DNA of 35,071 bases from a bacterium (lineage in GTDB: Bacteria > SZUA-79 > Acidulodesulfobacterales > Acidulodesulfobacteraceae). Position 1 is the first letter of the stretch; each line of letters starts with the position of its first letter. Shown here in pieces: positions 27,264-35,071 of this stretch. The notes beneath the pieces were generated by a model that did not search any database, was not told the DNA's origin, and worked only from the letters and a program-made list of their open reading frames with translations. The DNA is taken from contig JAJZBN010000021.1 in assembly GCA_021798875.1 (NCBI GenBank), forward strand, positions 1 to 35,071, read 5' to 3'. The translations under genes and the position numbers were made by a program.

Positions 27264-28187
27264 ATGAATAACTATCAAAATAACGATAATAGTATTAAAA
27301 ATAATTTTACGACGGAAATTTCCAAGCACCCCTGTTTTAATAAGGAAGCGTCAAAAAGTTATGGCAGAGTTCATTTACCGGTTGCTAAATCGTGCAATAT
27401 TTCATGCAACTACTGCCACAGAGACTACGACTGCCAGAATGAATCCAGGCCGGGGGTAACGTCAAGCCTGCTTTTGCCGGAAGAAGCGGTGAGCAGGATA
27501 TATGAAGTAAAAAGGTTTTTCGGCGATATAAGCGTAGCCGCAGTTGCGGGTCCAGGCGACAGCTTGGCAGAGCCTTTAAATACCATGAAGACATTCGAGC
27601 TTGTCAAAAAAGAGTTTCCGGATATTATTCTTTGTATGAGTACGAACGGTCTTAATTTAAACGATAATTTAGAAGAATTGTTTGATCGCGGCGTAAGATT
27701 TATTACCGTAACTCTAAATGCTATAGACGTTTCCATTGCCGGTAAAATTTACAGATACGTCGATTATAAGAATATTATTTATAGGGATCGTGATGCAGCT
27801 GAAATATTGCTTGAAAAACAGATCAAAGGTATAGAAAACGCAATTAAAAAAGGGTTTACGATAAAAATTAATTCCGTTCTTATACCAGGCATAAATGATT
27901 TTCATATAAAAGATATTTCTGAAAAAGCAAAAAAACTGGGCGTGTATCTTTTTAACGTTATGCCTATGATTCCTGCAAAAAAGTCTTATTTTGAAAGAAT
28001 AGGCGTAAAAGGTGCAAGCAGAAAAGACGTCACGGCTATAACTAAAGATATTGAAGGCATAAACATAATGGAGCATTGCAGGCAGTGCCGCTCGGACGCT
28101 GCCGGACTTTTAGGCGAAGATTTGAGCGGCAGATTAATTTCTGAGGAAGGAGGTTTAAAATGCGAATGCAAGAAGATGCGGTTTTAG
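27264..28187 (+). CDS. nifB: FeMo-cofactor biosynthesis radical SAM protein NifB
   Basis: 307-residue radical SAM enzyme that makes NifB-co, the iron-sulfur-carbide core of FeMo-co. Visible: HPCFNKEA (22-29), the radical SAM cysteines in SCNISCNYCHRDYDC (C44, C48, C51) then QNESRPGV, AGPGDSLAEP, and the C-terminal EHCRQCRSDAAGLLGED with two further cluster ligands. It is the stand-alone short form without a NifX domain. It sits unusually between nifH and nifD, 17 bases after nifH, and its last 28 bases overlap the methyltransferase gene, so the two are translated in tight linkage. Confidence 0.96.
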   Translation: MNNYQNNDNSIKNNFTTEISKHPCFNKEASKSYGRVHLPVAKSCNISCNYCHRDYDCQNESRPGVTSSLLLPEEAVSRIYEVKRFFGDISVAAVAGPGDSLAEPLNTMKTFELVKKEFPDIILCMSTNGLNLNDNLEELFDRGVRFITVTLNAIDVSIAGKIYRYVDYKNIIYRDRDAAEILLEKQIKGIENAIKKGFTIKINSVLIPGINDFHIKDISEKAKKLGVYLFNVMPMIPAKKSYFERIGVKGASRKDVTAITKDIEGINIMEHCRQCRSDAAGLLGEDLSGRLISEEGGLKCECKKMRF

Positions 28188-28939
28188 GGTGTAAACTGTC
28201 TAAAAGTTTAAGTTTTTCTCAGGATGAAGAGCTTTATATCTCTACAAGCGATACTAAAATAAAAATGACAGAAGATTATGCGCCGTTCGTCGATAAAATT
28301 TTAAACGATATTTCTTATATCCCAAGAAGTATTTTAGATTTAGGATGCGGCCCCGGTTATATTGCGAGAAGATTTAGCGAAGTTTTGCCTGATGCCATGG
28401 TTTTTGGGGTTGATAAATCCTCTATTATGATAAATCATGCAAATAACGTTATTAATAAATCATTAAAAAAAAATAATTATATTTCTTGCTCTGAATATGA
28501 AACGGAGGGCGGGTCGTTTGGAATGTTTGAAAAAGAGCCTGATTATTTGCATTATTATGAACCGAGACTTCAATATATGATTGCCGACAGCGCTAAACTT
28601 CCTTTCTGTAATTTAAAATTTGATTTGATTATATTGAAAGGAACGTATAAATGCTTAGAAAATAAGGTTGATTCACTTAAAGAGATGTACAGGGTTTTAA
28701 GCCACGGCGGCGAAATTTTTATATATGAGTTCAGAAAAGATATTCCGGAAGAAGAATTTGCACTTCTGACTAAACATATGAAACCCCAAAAAGTAAAATC
28801 GCTAAGGCGTAAATTAAACTGTTCGTTAGATATAGAAGAATACGAAAATTATTTATCTGAAGCAGGATTAACAAAATTTTCTTTAATAGAACGCGACGGA
28901 CTCGATTTAAAAATAACGATAAAAAAACTGCATTTGTAA
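28160..28939 (+). CDS. Class I SAM-dependent methyltransferase in the nif operon
   Basis: 259-residue Rossmann methyltransferase. SAM-binding motif I ILDLGCGPGYIA (58-69) and the acidic end of strand 2 in GVDKSSIM (83-90) are intact; a later DLIILKGTYKCL and YRVLSHGGEIFIYEFRK segment fits motifs IV-VI. No zinc cysteines or membrane span. An AAGGAGG site inside nifB (about 28146-28152) precedes its ATG, and the gene overlaps nifB by 28 bases, so it is a true operon member. I do not know a nif role for it: possible targets are a cofactor intermediate, a nif protein or a metallophore-type molecule, none of them shown by sequence. Confidence 0.88.
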   Translation: MRMQEDAVLGCKLSKSLSFSQDEELYISTSDTKIKMTEDYAPFVDKILNDISYIPRSILDLGCGPGYIARRFSEVLPDAMVFGVDKSSIMINHANNVINKSLKKNNYISCSEYETEGGSFGMFEKEPDYLHYYEPRLQYMIADSAKLPFCNLKFDLIILKGTYKCLENKVDSLKEMYRVLSHGGEIFIYEFRKDIPEEEFALLTKHMKPQKVKSLRRKLNCSLDIEEYENYLSEAGLTKFSLIERDGLDLKITIKKLHL

Positions 28940-28985
28940 AGATAATGTACATATATAAAAAGTATAAAAGAGGAGGAAAGAAAAT

Positions 28986-29285
28986 ATGAGTATTATGGAC
29001 GGTTTCTCCGGAGACATAGATAATTACGTGAATGCTCCGCGGCGTTCGGGATTAAAATGGGTTCCGCATTTTTTGATAGAATTCGACCATGCTAATTGTA
29101 TATCCTGCGGAAGATGTATAAAAGTTTGTCCAGGCGGAGTTTACGTTTTTGAAGATGATGGAGATAAAATGATAGTTAAGATAGATAATTTAGATAATTG
29201 TATAGGCGATACCTGCTGTGAAAAAGTCTGCCCGAAGAACAAGACGATGCATCTGCATAAGTTTTCGCCGCTTGAGAAAAATTAG
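28986..29285 (+). CDS. Nif-associated 2[4Fe-4S] ferredoxin (FdxB-like)
   Basis: 99-residue ferredoxin. First cluster CISCGRCIKVCPGG (near 38-51) and second cluster ligands in CIGDTCCEKVCPKNK (near 77-91). The unusual spacing of the second site and the preceding KWVPHFLIEFDHANC stretch resemble nif-specific ferredoxin III (FdxB). It could donate electrons to NifH or to NifB chemistry. An AGGAGG site precedes the ATG, which follows the methyltransferase by 46 bases; nifD starts 77 bases later. Confidence 0.85.
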   Translation: MSIMDGFSGDIDNYVNAPRRSGLKWVPHFLIEFDHANCISCGRCIKVCPGGVYVFEDDGDKMIVKIDNLDNCIGDTCCEKVCPKNKTMHLHKFSPLEKN

Positions 29286-29362
29286 CATTAATGAACGATA
29301 TTTATATCTAAATAATAATATATATATGAATAAGAACTAATATAAAAAATAAGGAGTTTAAA

Positions 29363-30799
29363 ATGGCGGTCAATTTTAAGGAGCAAGAAACAATAGTAGA
29401 AGATATTCTTAAAGTTTATTCCGAAAGGGCAAAGAAAAACAGAAAAGAACACATCGGCATTAACGATAAGGAAACATGCGGAACGTGTGTCGCAAAATCA
29501 AACGTCAAATCACTCCCAGGCGTTATGACTCCAAGAGGATGCGCATATGCGGGCTCCAAGGGAGTCGTCTGGGGTCCGGTTAAAGACGTTATCAATATAA
29601 GCCACGGCCCGATAGGATGCGGTCATTACAGCTGGGGAACGAGAAGAAACTTAGCGGAAGGCGAACCAGGAGTCGAAAATTTCGTTCCTTTTCAATTTAC
29701 TACAGATTTTAAGGAAAGAGATATAGTTTTTGGCGGCGATAAAAAATTAGAACAGGCAATTAAAGAATTGCATGAACTTTTTCCTACGGCAAAAGGAATA
29801 ATCATAGAATCGGAATGCCCGATAGGGTTAATAGGCGACGATATTGAAGCCGTAGCAAAAAAAATGACAAACGAGATAGGTATTCCCGTTATTCCTGTAA
29901 GATGCGAAGGCTTCAGGGGCGTCAGTCAGTCTCTCGGACATCACATAGCCAACGATTCTATAAGGGATTTTGTGGTAGGAAAAGGCGAAATAGACGACAG
30001 CAAAAAGACGCCTTACGATGTTGCGATATTAGGTGATTATAATATAGGCGGCGATGTGTGGTCTTCTATGAAAATATTTAAAGAAATGGGTTTAAACGTA
30101 GTTGCGCACTGGTCGGGAGACGGTTCGATAGAAGAAATGAAAATAACACACGGCGTAAATTATTTGCTTCTTCACTGCTACAGGTCTATGAACTATATAG
30201 CGACTCATTTTGAAGAAAAATACGGTATTCCGTGGATAGAATATAATTTTTTCGGTCCGACGAAAATAAAAGAAAGCATAAGAAAAATAGCTAAATTGTT
30301 CGACGAAAATATACAGGAAAAATCAGAAGAGGTTATTAAGACTTATGAGCCGAAAATGCAGGAGGTTATAGATAAATATCGTCCCAGATTGGAAGGTAAA
30401 AAGGTAATGCTTTTAGTCGGCGGTTTGAGACCCCGTCATATAGTAGGCGCTTATGAAGATTTAGGAATGAAAGTAGTTTCTACCGCTTACGAATTTGCCC
30501 ATAACGACGATTATGAAAGAACTACGAACGAAGTAGAAAACGGAACGATAGTCGCAGACGATATGAACGAGTATGAATTTGTGGAACTTGCCAACAGGCT
30601 TAAGCCCGATTTAGTCGCTTCCGGTATAAAGGAAAAATATGTTTTTCAAAAAATGGGAATACCGTTCAGGCAGATGCACTCATGGGATTATTCCGGACCG
30701 TACCACGGTTACGACGGATTTGAAATTTTTGCCAGAGATATGGATTTAGCGATAAACAGCCCGTCTTGGAAATTAGTGAAGCCGTTATGGAAAAAATAA
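29363..30799 (+). CDS. nifD: Nitrogenase molybdenum-iron protein alpha chain NifD
   Basis: 478 residues, catalytic subunit holding FeMo-co. P-cluster ligands C60 (PRGCAYAG), C86 ([11 protein letters not shown]) and C152 (ESECPIG); FeMo-co ligands C272 ([10 protein letters not shown]) and H439 ([14 protein letters not shown]); Q189 and H193 in GVSQSLGHH, the Q191/H195 equivalents. All are intact, so the enzyme should be active. There is no anfG/vnfG between D and K and the homocitrate/NifEN machinery is present, supporting the Mo type. AAGGAG precedes the ATG. Confidence 0.98.
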   Translation: MAVNFKEQETIVEDILKVYSERAKKNRKEHIGINDKETCGTCVAKSNVKSLPGVMTPRGCAYAGSKGVVWGPVKDVINISHGPIGCGHYSWGTRRNLAEGEPGVENFVPFQFTTDFKERDIVFGGDKKLEQAIKELHELFPTAKGIIIESECPIGLIGDDIEAVAKKMTNEIGIPVIPVRCEGFRGVSQSLGHHIANDSIRDFVVGKGEIDDSKKTPYDVAILGDYNIGGDVWSSMKIFKEMGLNVVAHWSGDGSIEEMKITHGVNYLLLHCYRSMNYIATHFEEKYGIPWIEYNFFGPTKIKESIRKIAKLFDENIQEKSEEVIKTYEPKMQEVIDKYRPRLEGKKVMLLVGGLRPRHIVGAYEDLGMKVVSTAYEFAHNDDYERTTNEVENGTIVADDMNEYEFVELANRLKPDLVASGIKEKYVFQKMGIPFRQMHSWDYSGPYHGYDGFEIFARDMDLAINSPSWKLVKPLWKK

Positions 30800-30897
30800 A
30801 AATTAATATATTTAGGAACATTATTTTAATTGAGCTTGGCAGACAAAAGTATTCAGTTAAGTAATAAAATTATAAAAATAATACCGGAGGTTTTATT

Positions 30898-32319
30898 ATG
30901 GAAAAAGAAGAAGTAAAAAAGATAAAAGACTGGATGAATACGGATGAATATAAAGAGAAAAATTTTAGCAGAAAAGCAATAGTAATAAATCCAGAAAGAG
31001 CATGCCAGCCCCTTGGCGCAGTCCTATGCGCCGCAGGCTTCGAAGATACTATGCCTTTCGTGCACGGTTCCCACGGGTGCGTCGCATATTACAGAAATAA
31101 TTTATCCCGCCATTTCAGAGAGCCTTTTGCGGCGGTCTGTACGTCTTTGACGGAAGACGGCGCGGTTTTCGGCGGGCAGTCAAACGGATTCGAAGGCTTT
31201 AAAAATGCTACGGCGCTATATAAACCGAAAATGTTTGCCATATCTACTACTTGTATGTCTGAAATTATAGGAGACGACCTTGGTTCTATCGTAGGCAATG
31301 CAAGAGAAAAAGGTCATTTGTCGGATGATATAGCTGCGCCGTATGCAAACACGCCAAGCTTTGCCGGTTCGCATCTTGAAGGATACGACAGCATGCTTAC
31401 CGCAATAATAGAAACTCTCGGCAAAAAAACGGATGCCGCTAAAACCGAAATTATAAATGTAATTCCAGGTTTCGACACTACGATTGGCAATATAAACGAA
31501 GTAAAAAGAATTTTAAAAATTTTCGGAATTAATTTTCTTGTTCTTGCTGATTATTCGAATACTTTAGACAGTCCGTTAAACGGCGAGTATAAGATGTATC
31601 CGGACGGCGCTACTAAACTCGAAGACGTTAAAAATTGCGTAAATAATAAAGCTACCGTTGTACTGCAAAAATATTCGACAAAAAAGACATCCGCAATGCT
31701 TTCGGAGAAATTCGGACAGGACGTAAGGGTAGTTAAAAGCCCCATAGGAATTAATGCAACTGATGAATTTTTAATGACGCTTTCAGAAATATCCGGCAAA
31801 GAAGTTCCTAAGGAATTAGAAGATGAAAGAGGAAAAGCCATAGATTCTATGACCGATGCGCAGCAGTATATTCACGGAAAAAAATTTGCTATATTCGGCG
31901 ACCCTGATATGCTTGTGGGACTTACGAGCTATCTTTTGGAAATGGGCGGGATACCTAAATATGTTTTATGTTCGAACGGTAATGAAGATTTTAAAAAAGA
32001 GATAGAAGACTTATTTTCGTCTTATTCGGAAAGCGAAGGCGAAGTTTATATAGATAAAGATTTGTGGCACTTAAGGTCTTTAGTAATGACTTCGCCGGTG
32101 GATATGTTTATAGGACCTTCGCACGGCAAGTTTGCGGCAAGGGAAGCTAAAGTCCCCCATATAAGAATAGGCTATCCTATATTCGACAGGGTTAATATAC
32201 ACAGATATCCGATTTACGGCTACAGCGGAGTAATTAATTTAACGACATGGATAGTCAACAAATTTATAGATATCTTGGACGATACTTGCGACGATGCTCA
32301 TTTTGAGCTTTTGAGATAA
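30898..32319 (+). CDS. nifK: Nitrogenase molybdenum-iron protein beta chain NifK
   Basis: 473 residues, partner of NifD and carrier of the other half of the P-cluster. Ligands C36 (NPERACQPLGA), C61 (GSHGCVAYYRN) and C119 (STTCMSEIIGDD) are intact. RHFREP and FVHGSHGC are family hallmarks. It lacks the long N-terminal extension of proteobacterial NifK, as cluster III proteins do. CGGAGG precedes the ATG, 98 bases after nifD. A GG-x10 sequence near 30838 lacks the -12 GC, so no internal sigma-54 promoter is called. Confidence 0.98.
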   Translation: MEKEEVKKIKDWMNTDEYKEKNFSRKAIVINPERACQPLGAVLCAAGFEDTMPFVHGSHGCVAYYRNNLSRHFREPFAAVCTSLTEDGAVFGGQSNGFEGFKNATALYKPKMFAISTTCMSEIIGDDLGSIVGNAREKGHLSDDIAAPYANTPSFAGSHLEGYDSMLTAIIETLGKKTDAAKTEIINVIPGFDTTIGNINEVKRILKIFGINFLVLADYSNTLDSPLNGEYKMYPDGATKLEDVKNCVNNKATVVLQKYSTKKTSAMLSEKFGQDVRVVKSPIGINATDEFLMTLSEISGKEVPKELEDERGKAIDSMTDAQQYIHGKKFAIFGDPDMLVGLTSYLLEMGGIPKYVLCSNGNEDFKKEIEDLFSSYSESEGEVYIDKDLWHLRSLVMTSPVDMFIGPSHGKFAAREAKVPHIRIGYPIFDRVNIHRYPIYGYSGVINLTTWIVNKFIDILDDTCDDAHFELLR

Positions 32320-32374
32320 ATTTTAATATCGGTTTTAAAATAATTTAAAAATAAAATAAGGGAAGTGGTATAAA

Positions 32375-33733
32375 ATGGGTTTAGCGTTAAAGGAAGAATT
32401 TTTCGACGAACCGTCTTGCGAACATAACGGCGCCGCAAAAGAGAAGAAAGCCTGCAAAACCGCGGCGCCAGGGTCATCTACGGGAGGATGCGCTCTTGAC
32501 GGTGCATATATAGTTTTAAGCCCTATAAAAGATGCTTTAAACATAGTGCATGCGCCCATCAACTGTTTAGGAAACAGCTATAACCAAAGAACGTCCAAAG
32601 CGGAAAAAGAAAAGAATTACTATATGTACGGATTAACGACTGCTATTAACGAAAACGATCTTATTTTCGGCTCTGAAGAAAAATTAAGACAGGGCATAAT
32701 TTATACTTACGAAAAATATAAACCTAAGGGAATATTCGTTTATAATACGTGCGTTCCGGCTCTTACCGGCGAAGATATCGAAGGAGTTTCAAAAGAGGTT
32801 TCCGTCAAATTAAAAATTCCGGTCGTTCCCGTATTGTCGCAGGGATTTTCCGGCAATAAAAATTTGGGAAATAAAATTGCCGGCGATGCTCTTTTTACCC
32901 ATATTATAGGGAAAAAAGAGCCGAAAATAGATTTGATGGGAGAATTTAATATTAATTTAATAGGCGAATATAATATAAAAGGCGAACTGTTTTTAATTAA
33001 AAAAGCTTTGAAATCGATAGGAATAAACGTTCTTTCTACTATTACCGGCGATTCGACCGTAGAGGAGATAATGTATTCGCATAAAGCGGAACTCAACGTC
33101 GTTATCTGCTCTAAAGCATTAGTTTATCTGGCTAGAAAAATGAAAGAAAAATTTGGAATTCCTTACATAGAAGAATCGTTTTTCGGCATGACCTCAACCA
33201 ATAAAGCAATAACGGATATAGCAAATTCTATAGGGAATATGGAACTTATAAAAAAGACTAAAGATTATATTAAAATCATGACGAAAAAAACCGAAGAGAA
33301 AACTTATCAGTATAAAAAATTTTTAACAGGCAAAAAGGTTCTTTTATATACCGGCGGAGTTAAGAGCTGGTCTATGATTTCGGCGCTTAACGATTTAGGC
33401 TTAAAAGTTATAGCTACCGGTATTAAAAAAAGTACGGACGAAGATAAATTAAGGATAATTAAGGAATTCGATAAAAACGGAAATATAATTATGCTCGATA
33501 ACGGCAACCCCGTGAATCTTATTAAAATAGCTAAGGAAAATAATGCCGACATCATACTTGCAGGCGGCAGAAATCAATATACGGCAATAAAATCGCTTAT
33601 CCCGTTTTTAGACGTAAATCAGGAAAGATTGCAGCCGTATGTATCTTATGAAGGCATTGAATGTATGGCAAAACTAATTTATTCGGAAATTAAAAATCCG
33701 CTTTTTAAATTGCTGAAAGAATCGATTGGATGA
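32375..33733 (+). CDS. nifE: FeMo-cofactor scaffold subunit NifE
   Basis: 452 residues, homologue of NifD that with NifN matures NifB-co into FeMo-co. Cluster cysteines C39 (TGGCALDGAY), C64 (APINCLGNSYNQRTS) and C126 (NTCVPALTGEDIEG) are present. Differences from NifD (the CYRS cofactor site is replaced by VICSKALVYLA) fit a scaffold and not an enzyme. GGGAAG precedes the ATG; it follows nifK by 55 bases and leads into nifN. Confidence 0.95.
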   Translation: MGLALKEEFFDEPSCEHNGAAKEKKACKTAAPGSSTGGCALDGAYIVLSPIKDALNIVHAPINCLGNSYNQRTSKAEKEKNYYMYGLTTAINENDLIFGSEEKLRQGIIYTYEKYKPKGIFVYNTCVPALTGEDIEGVSKEVSVKLKIPVVPVLSQGFSGNKNLGNKIAGDALFTHIIGKKEPKIDLMGEFNINLIGEYNIKGELFLIKKALKSIGINVLSTITGDSTVEEIMYSHKAELNVVICSKALVYLARKMKEKFGIPYIEESFFGMTSTNKAITDIANSIGNMELIKKTKDYIKIMTKKTEEKTYQYKKFLTGKKVLLYTGGVKSWSMISALNDLGLKVIATGIKKSTDEDKLRIIKEFDKNGNIIMLDNGNPVNLIKIAKENNADIILAGGRNQYTAIKSLIPFLDVNQERLQPYVSYEGIECMAKLIYSEIKNPLFKLLKESIG

Positions 33734-33825
33734 GCAATAATTAGGCAATAAATCGACTTTAGAATTGCTGATACTCTGTGCAGTTTTATATAAAAGTAAG
33801 GCAAAGTAATATAAGGGATAAAATT

Positions 33826-35071
33826 ATGGTAAACAGTATGGTTAATAGACTTAAAAATATAGAAATTAATCCTTTAAAAACGAGTTCGTCGCTTGGCGCA
33901 GCCGTATTTTTTCTAGGATTAAAAAATGCAGTCGTCCTGATGCACGGAGCCGTTGGATGCGCAAGTTTCGATAAAGTTACGCTCACTAAGCACTTCAGGG
34001 AAAATATACCGATAGTTACGAGCGCCTTAAATGAAACCGGCGCAATACTCGGAGGCAAAGATTTTCTAATATCGGGAATAAACAATGTTTACGAAAAAAT
34101 GAAGCCGGATTTTATAGGAGTAACTTCGTCGGGTCTCACGGAAACGCAAGGCGAAGATATTACAAGGATTATTAAGGAATTTAAAGATTTTAAAAAAGCG
34201 CAAAATATACCTTTTGGTAACGTAATTTATGCAAGCACGCCGGATTATAAAGACGGCTTTGAAGAGGGCTATTTAGCGGCAATGCTTTCTCTGCTGACGG
34301 AGGCGAGAGATAAAAACAAAAAAGGCGGTTCTAAAAAATCAAAAAGAGTTAACGTGTTTTGTCCGCCTTCGTTTACGCCTCAAGATTTTTTAGAACTTCG
34401 CGAAACTTTAGACGATTTTAATTTAAAATCTGTTATGATACCTGATTTAGGTATGTCGTTAGACGGACATTTAGATGAAAGAGGTTATATGCAAACTACG
34501 ACGGGCGGTTTGGACGCAAAAGGCTTAACCGATATTTTTGACGGCGAATTTAATTTAATAATAGGTTTGAGCCTTAAAGACGCCGTAAAGAATATTGAAG
34601 ACTTAACCGGTATAAAGTCATATTATTTTTCTAATTTATGCGGACTGAAAAACAGCGATAATTTTTTTAAGCTTATTTCTAAAGCAAGCGGTAAAGAAAT
34701 TCCCGCAAAATATAAAAGGCAGAGAAGACGTATTATGGATGCTTATTTGGATGCGCATTTTTATTTTTCGGGAAAAGAAATAGCGCTGGCTCTCGGGATA
34801 GACCTTTTAGATTCTTTTTCGACAATTTATTCTGAAATCGGAGCAAATTTAAAACTTGGAATAACGACAAAAGCCGTAAGCGATATTAAGTACAGATTTT
34901 TAGATTTGTCGGAAGGCGATTTAGATTTGCTTGATAATTGCGGCAACTTAGATATGATAGTTTCAAATTCAAACGCAAAATTTTATGCCGAAAATTTAGA
35001 CATACCTTTGCTTAAAGCAGGGTTCCCGATAATAGACGAAATAGGACATAATTATAAGCATTATATATTGT
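33826..35071 (+). CDS. nifN: FeMo-cofactor scaffold subunit NifN (partial, runs off window)
   Basis: Open frame of 415 codons that is still open at the window end, so the C-terminus is missing. Recognised by LKTSSSLGAAVFFLGLKNAV, VLMHGAVGCASFDKVTLTKH then FREN, IPIVTSALNETGAILGG, VTSSGLTETQGEDI, and the late AGFPIIDEIGHNYKHY motif, all NifN/NifK-type. It pairs with NifE. AAGGG (33813-33817) favours the ATG at 33826 over an in-frame ATG at 33838. It follows nifE by 92 bases. Confidence 0.93.
   Translation, partial: MVNSMVNRLKNIEINPLKTSSSLGAAVFFLGLKNAVVLMHGAVGCASFDKVTLTKHFRENIPIVTSALNETGAILGGKDFLISGINNVYEKMKPDFIGVTSSGLTETQGEDITRIIKEFKDFKKAQNIPFGNVIYASTPDYKDGFEEGYLAAMLSLLTEARDKNKKGGSKKSKRVNVFCPPSFTPQDFLELRETLDDFNLKSVMIPDLGMSLDGHLDERGYMQTTTGGLDAKGLTDIFDGEFNLIIGLSLKDAVKNIEDLTGIKSYYFSNLCGLKNSDNFFKLISKASGKEIPAKYKRQRRRIMDAYLDAHFYFSGKEIALALGIDLLDSFSTIYSEIGANLKLGITTKAVSDIKYRFLDLSEGDLDLLDNCGNLDMIVSNSNAKFYAENLDIPLLKAGFPIIDEIGHNYKHYIL

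Noticed and set aside
30836-30855. Internal sigma-54 promoter before nifK
   Set aside because: TTGGCA is present but the -12 GC is missing at the required spacing.
29363-32319. Alternative (V or Fe-only) nitrogenase
   Set aside because: There is no delta-subunit gene between the D and K genes, and nifE, nifN and nifV of the Mo pathway are present.

Overview
The window is about 35 kb of AT-rich, gene-dense bacterial chromosome from a Gram-negative anaerobe or microaerophile. It has an outer-membrane porin with a C-terminal Phe, System II cytochrome c maturation (ResB/CcsB), a P-II/AmtB ammonium module, an HrcA/CIRCE heat-shock operon and a molybdenum-nitrogenase (nif) operon. NifH carries the segment typical of the anaerobe group (cluster III). 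Together these traits suggest a deltaproteobacterium-like lineage, possibly an uncultured acidic-sediment order such as Ca. Acidulodesulfobacterales. The taxonomic guess is inference only.

Layout. 1-3.45 kb: porin, glnB-type P-II, amtB, strong terminator. 3.5-5.3 kb (minus): a stand-alone PilB/GspE ATPase, sharing a divergent promoter region with the next block. 5.5-11.7 kb (plus): a five-gene phospho-signalling island. It encodes a VWA protein with a repeated Thr-x-x-Ile tail, a zinc-ribbon/FHA protein, a pseudokinase fused to an apparently active PP2C phosphatase, a transmembrane Ser/Thr kinase ending in a monoheme cytochrome c module, and a small secreted protein. 11.7-15.4 kb (minus): resB, ccsB and a DUF1015 gene. 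15.4-20.8 kb (plus): CIRCE, hrcA, grpE, dnaK, a terminator, dnaJ. 20.8-24.5 kb: DciA-like, MJ0042 zinc-ribbon membrane protein, FemAB/CelD-like acetyltransferase, CPA1 antiporter. 24.6-25.7 kb (minus): nifV. 25.7-26.4 kb: a cluster of direct and inverted repeats, then a sigma-54 promoter and a long structured leader. 26.4-35.07 kb (plus): nifH, nifB, a SAM methyltransferase, fdxB-like ferredoxin, nifD, nifK, nifE and nifN (cut by the window end).

How it fits together. GlnB/AmtB handle ammonium sensing and uptake. The nif operon makes dinitrogenase reductase, dinitrogenase and the FeMo-co scaffold, and nifV supplies homocitrate. Expression of nifH appears to be gated twice: by a canonical -24/-12 promoter, and by a leader with two adjacent hairpins, the second of which is mutually exclusive with an intrinsic terminator. 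That is the architecture of ANTAR-protein antitermination. The signalling island resembles PpkA/PppA/FHA and TerY-type kinase/phosphatase/VWA systems. Here the kinase seems to read a periplasmic haem, and the neighbouring resB/ccsB genes supply the machinery to attach it.

The strongest candidates for something undescribed are the cytochrome-c-tipped kinase with its pseudokinase-phosphatase partner, and the nifH leader switch. No rRNA, tRNA, CRISPR array or intact transposase gene was recognised.
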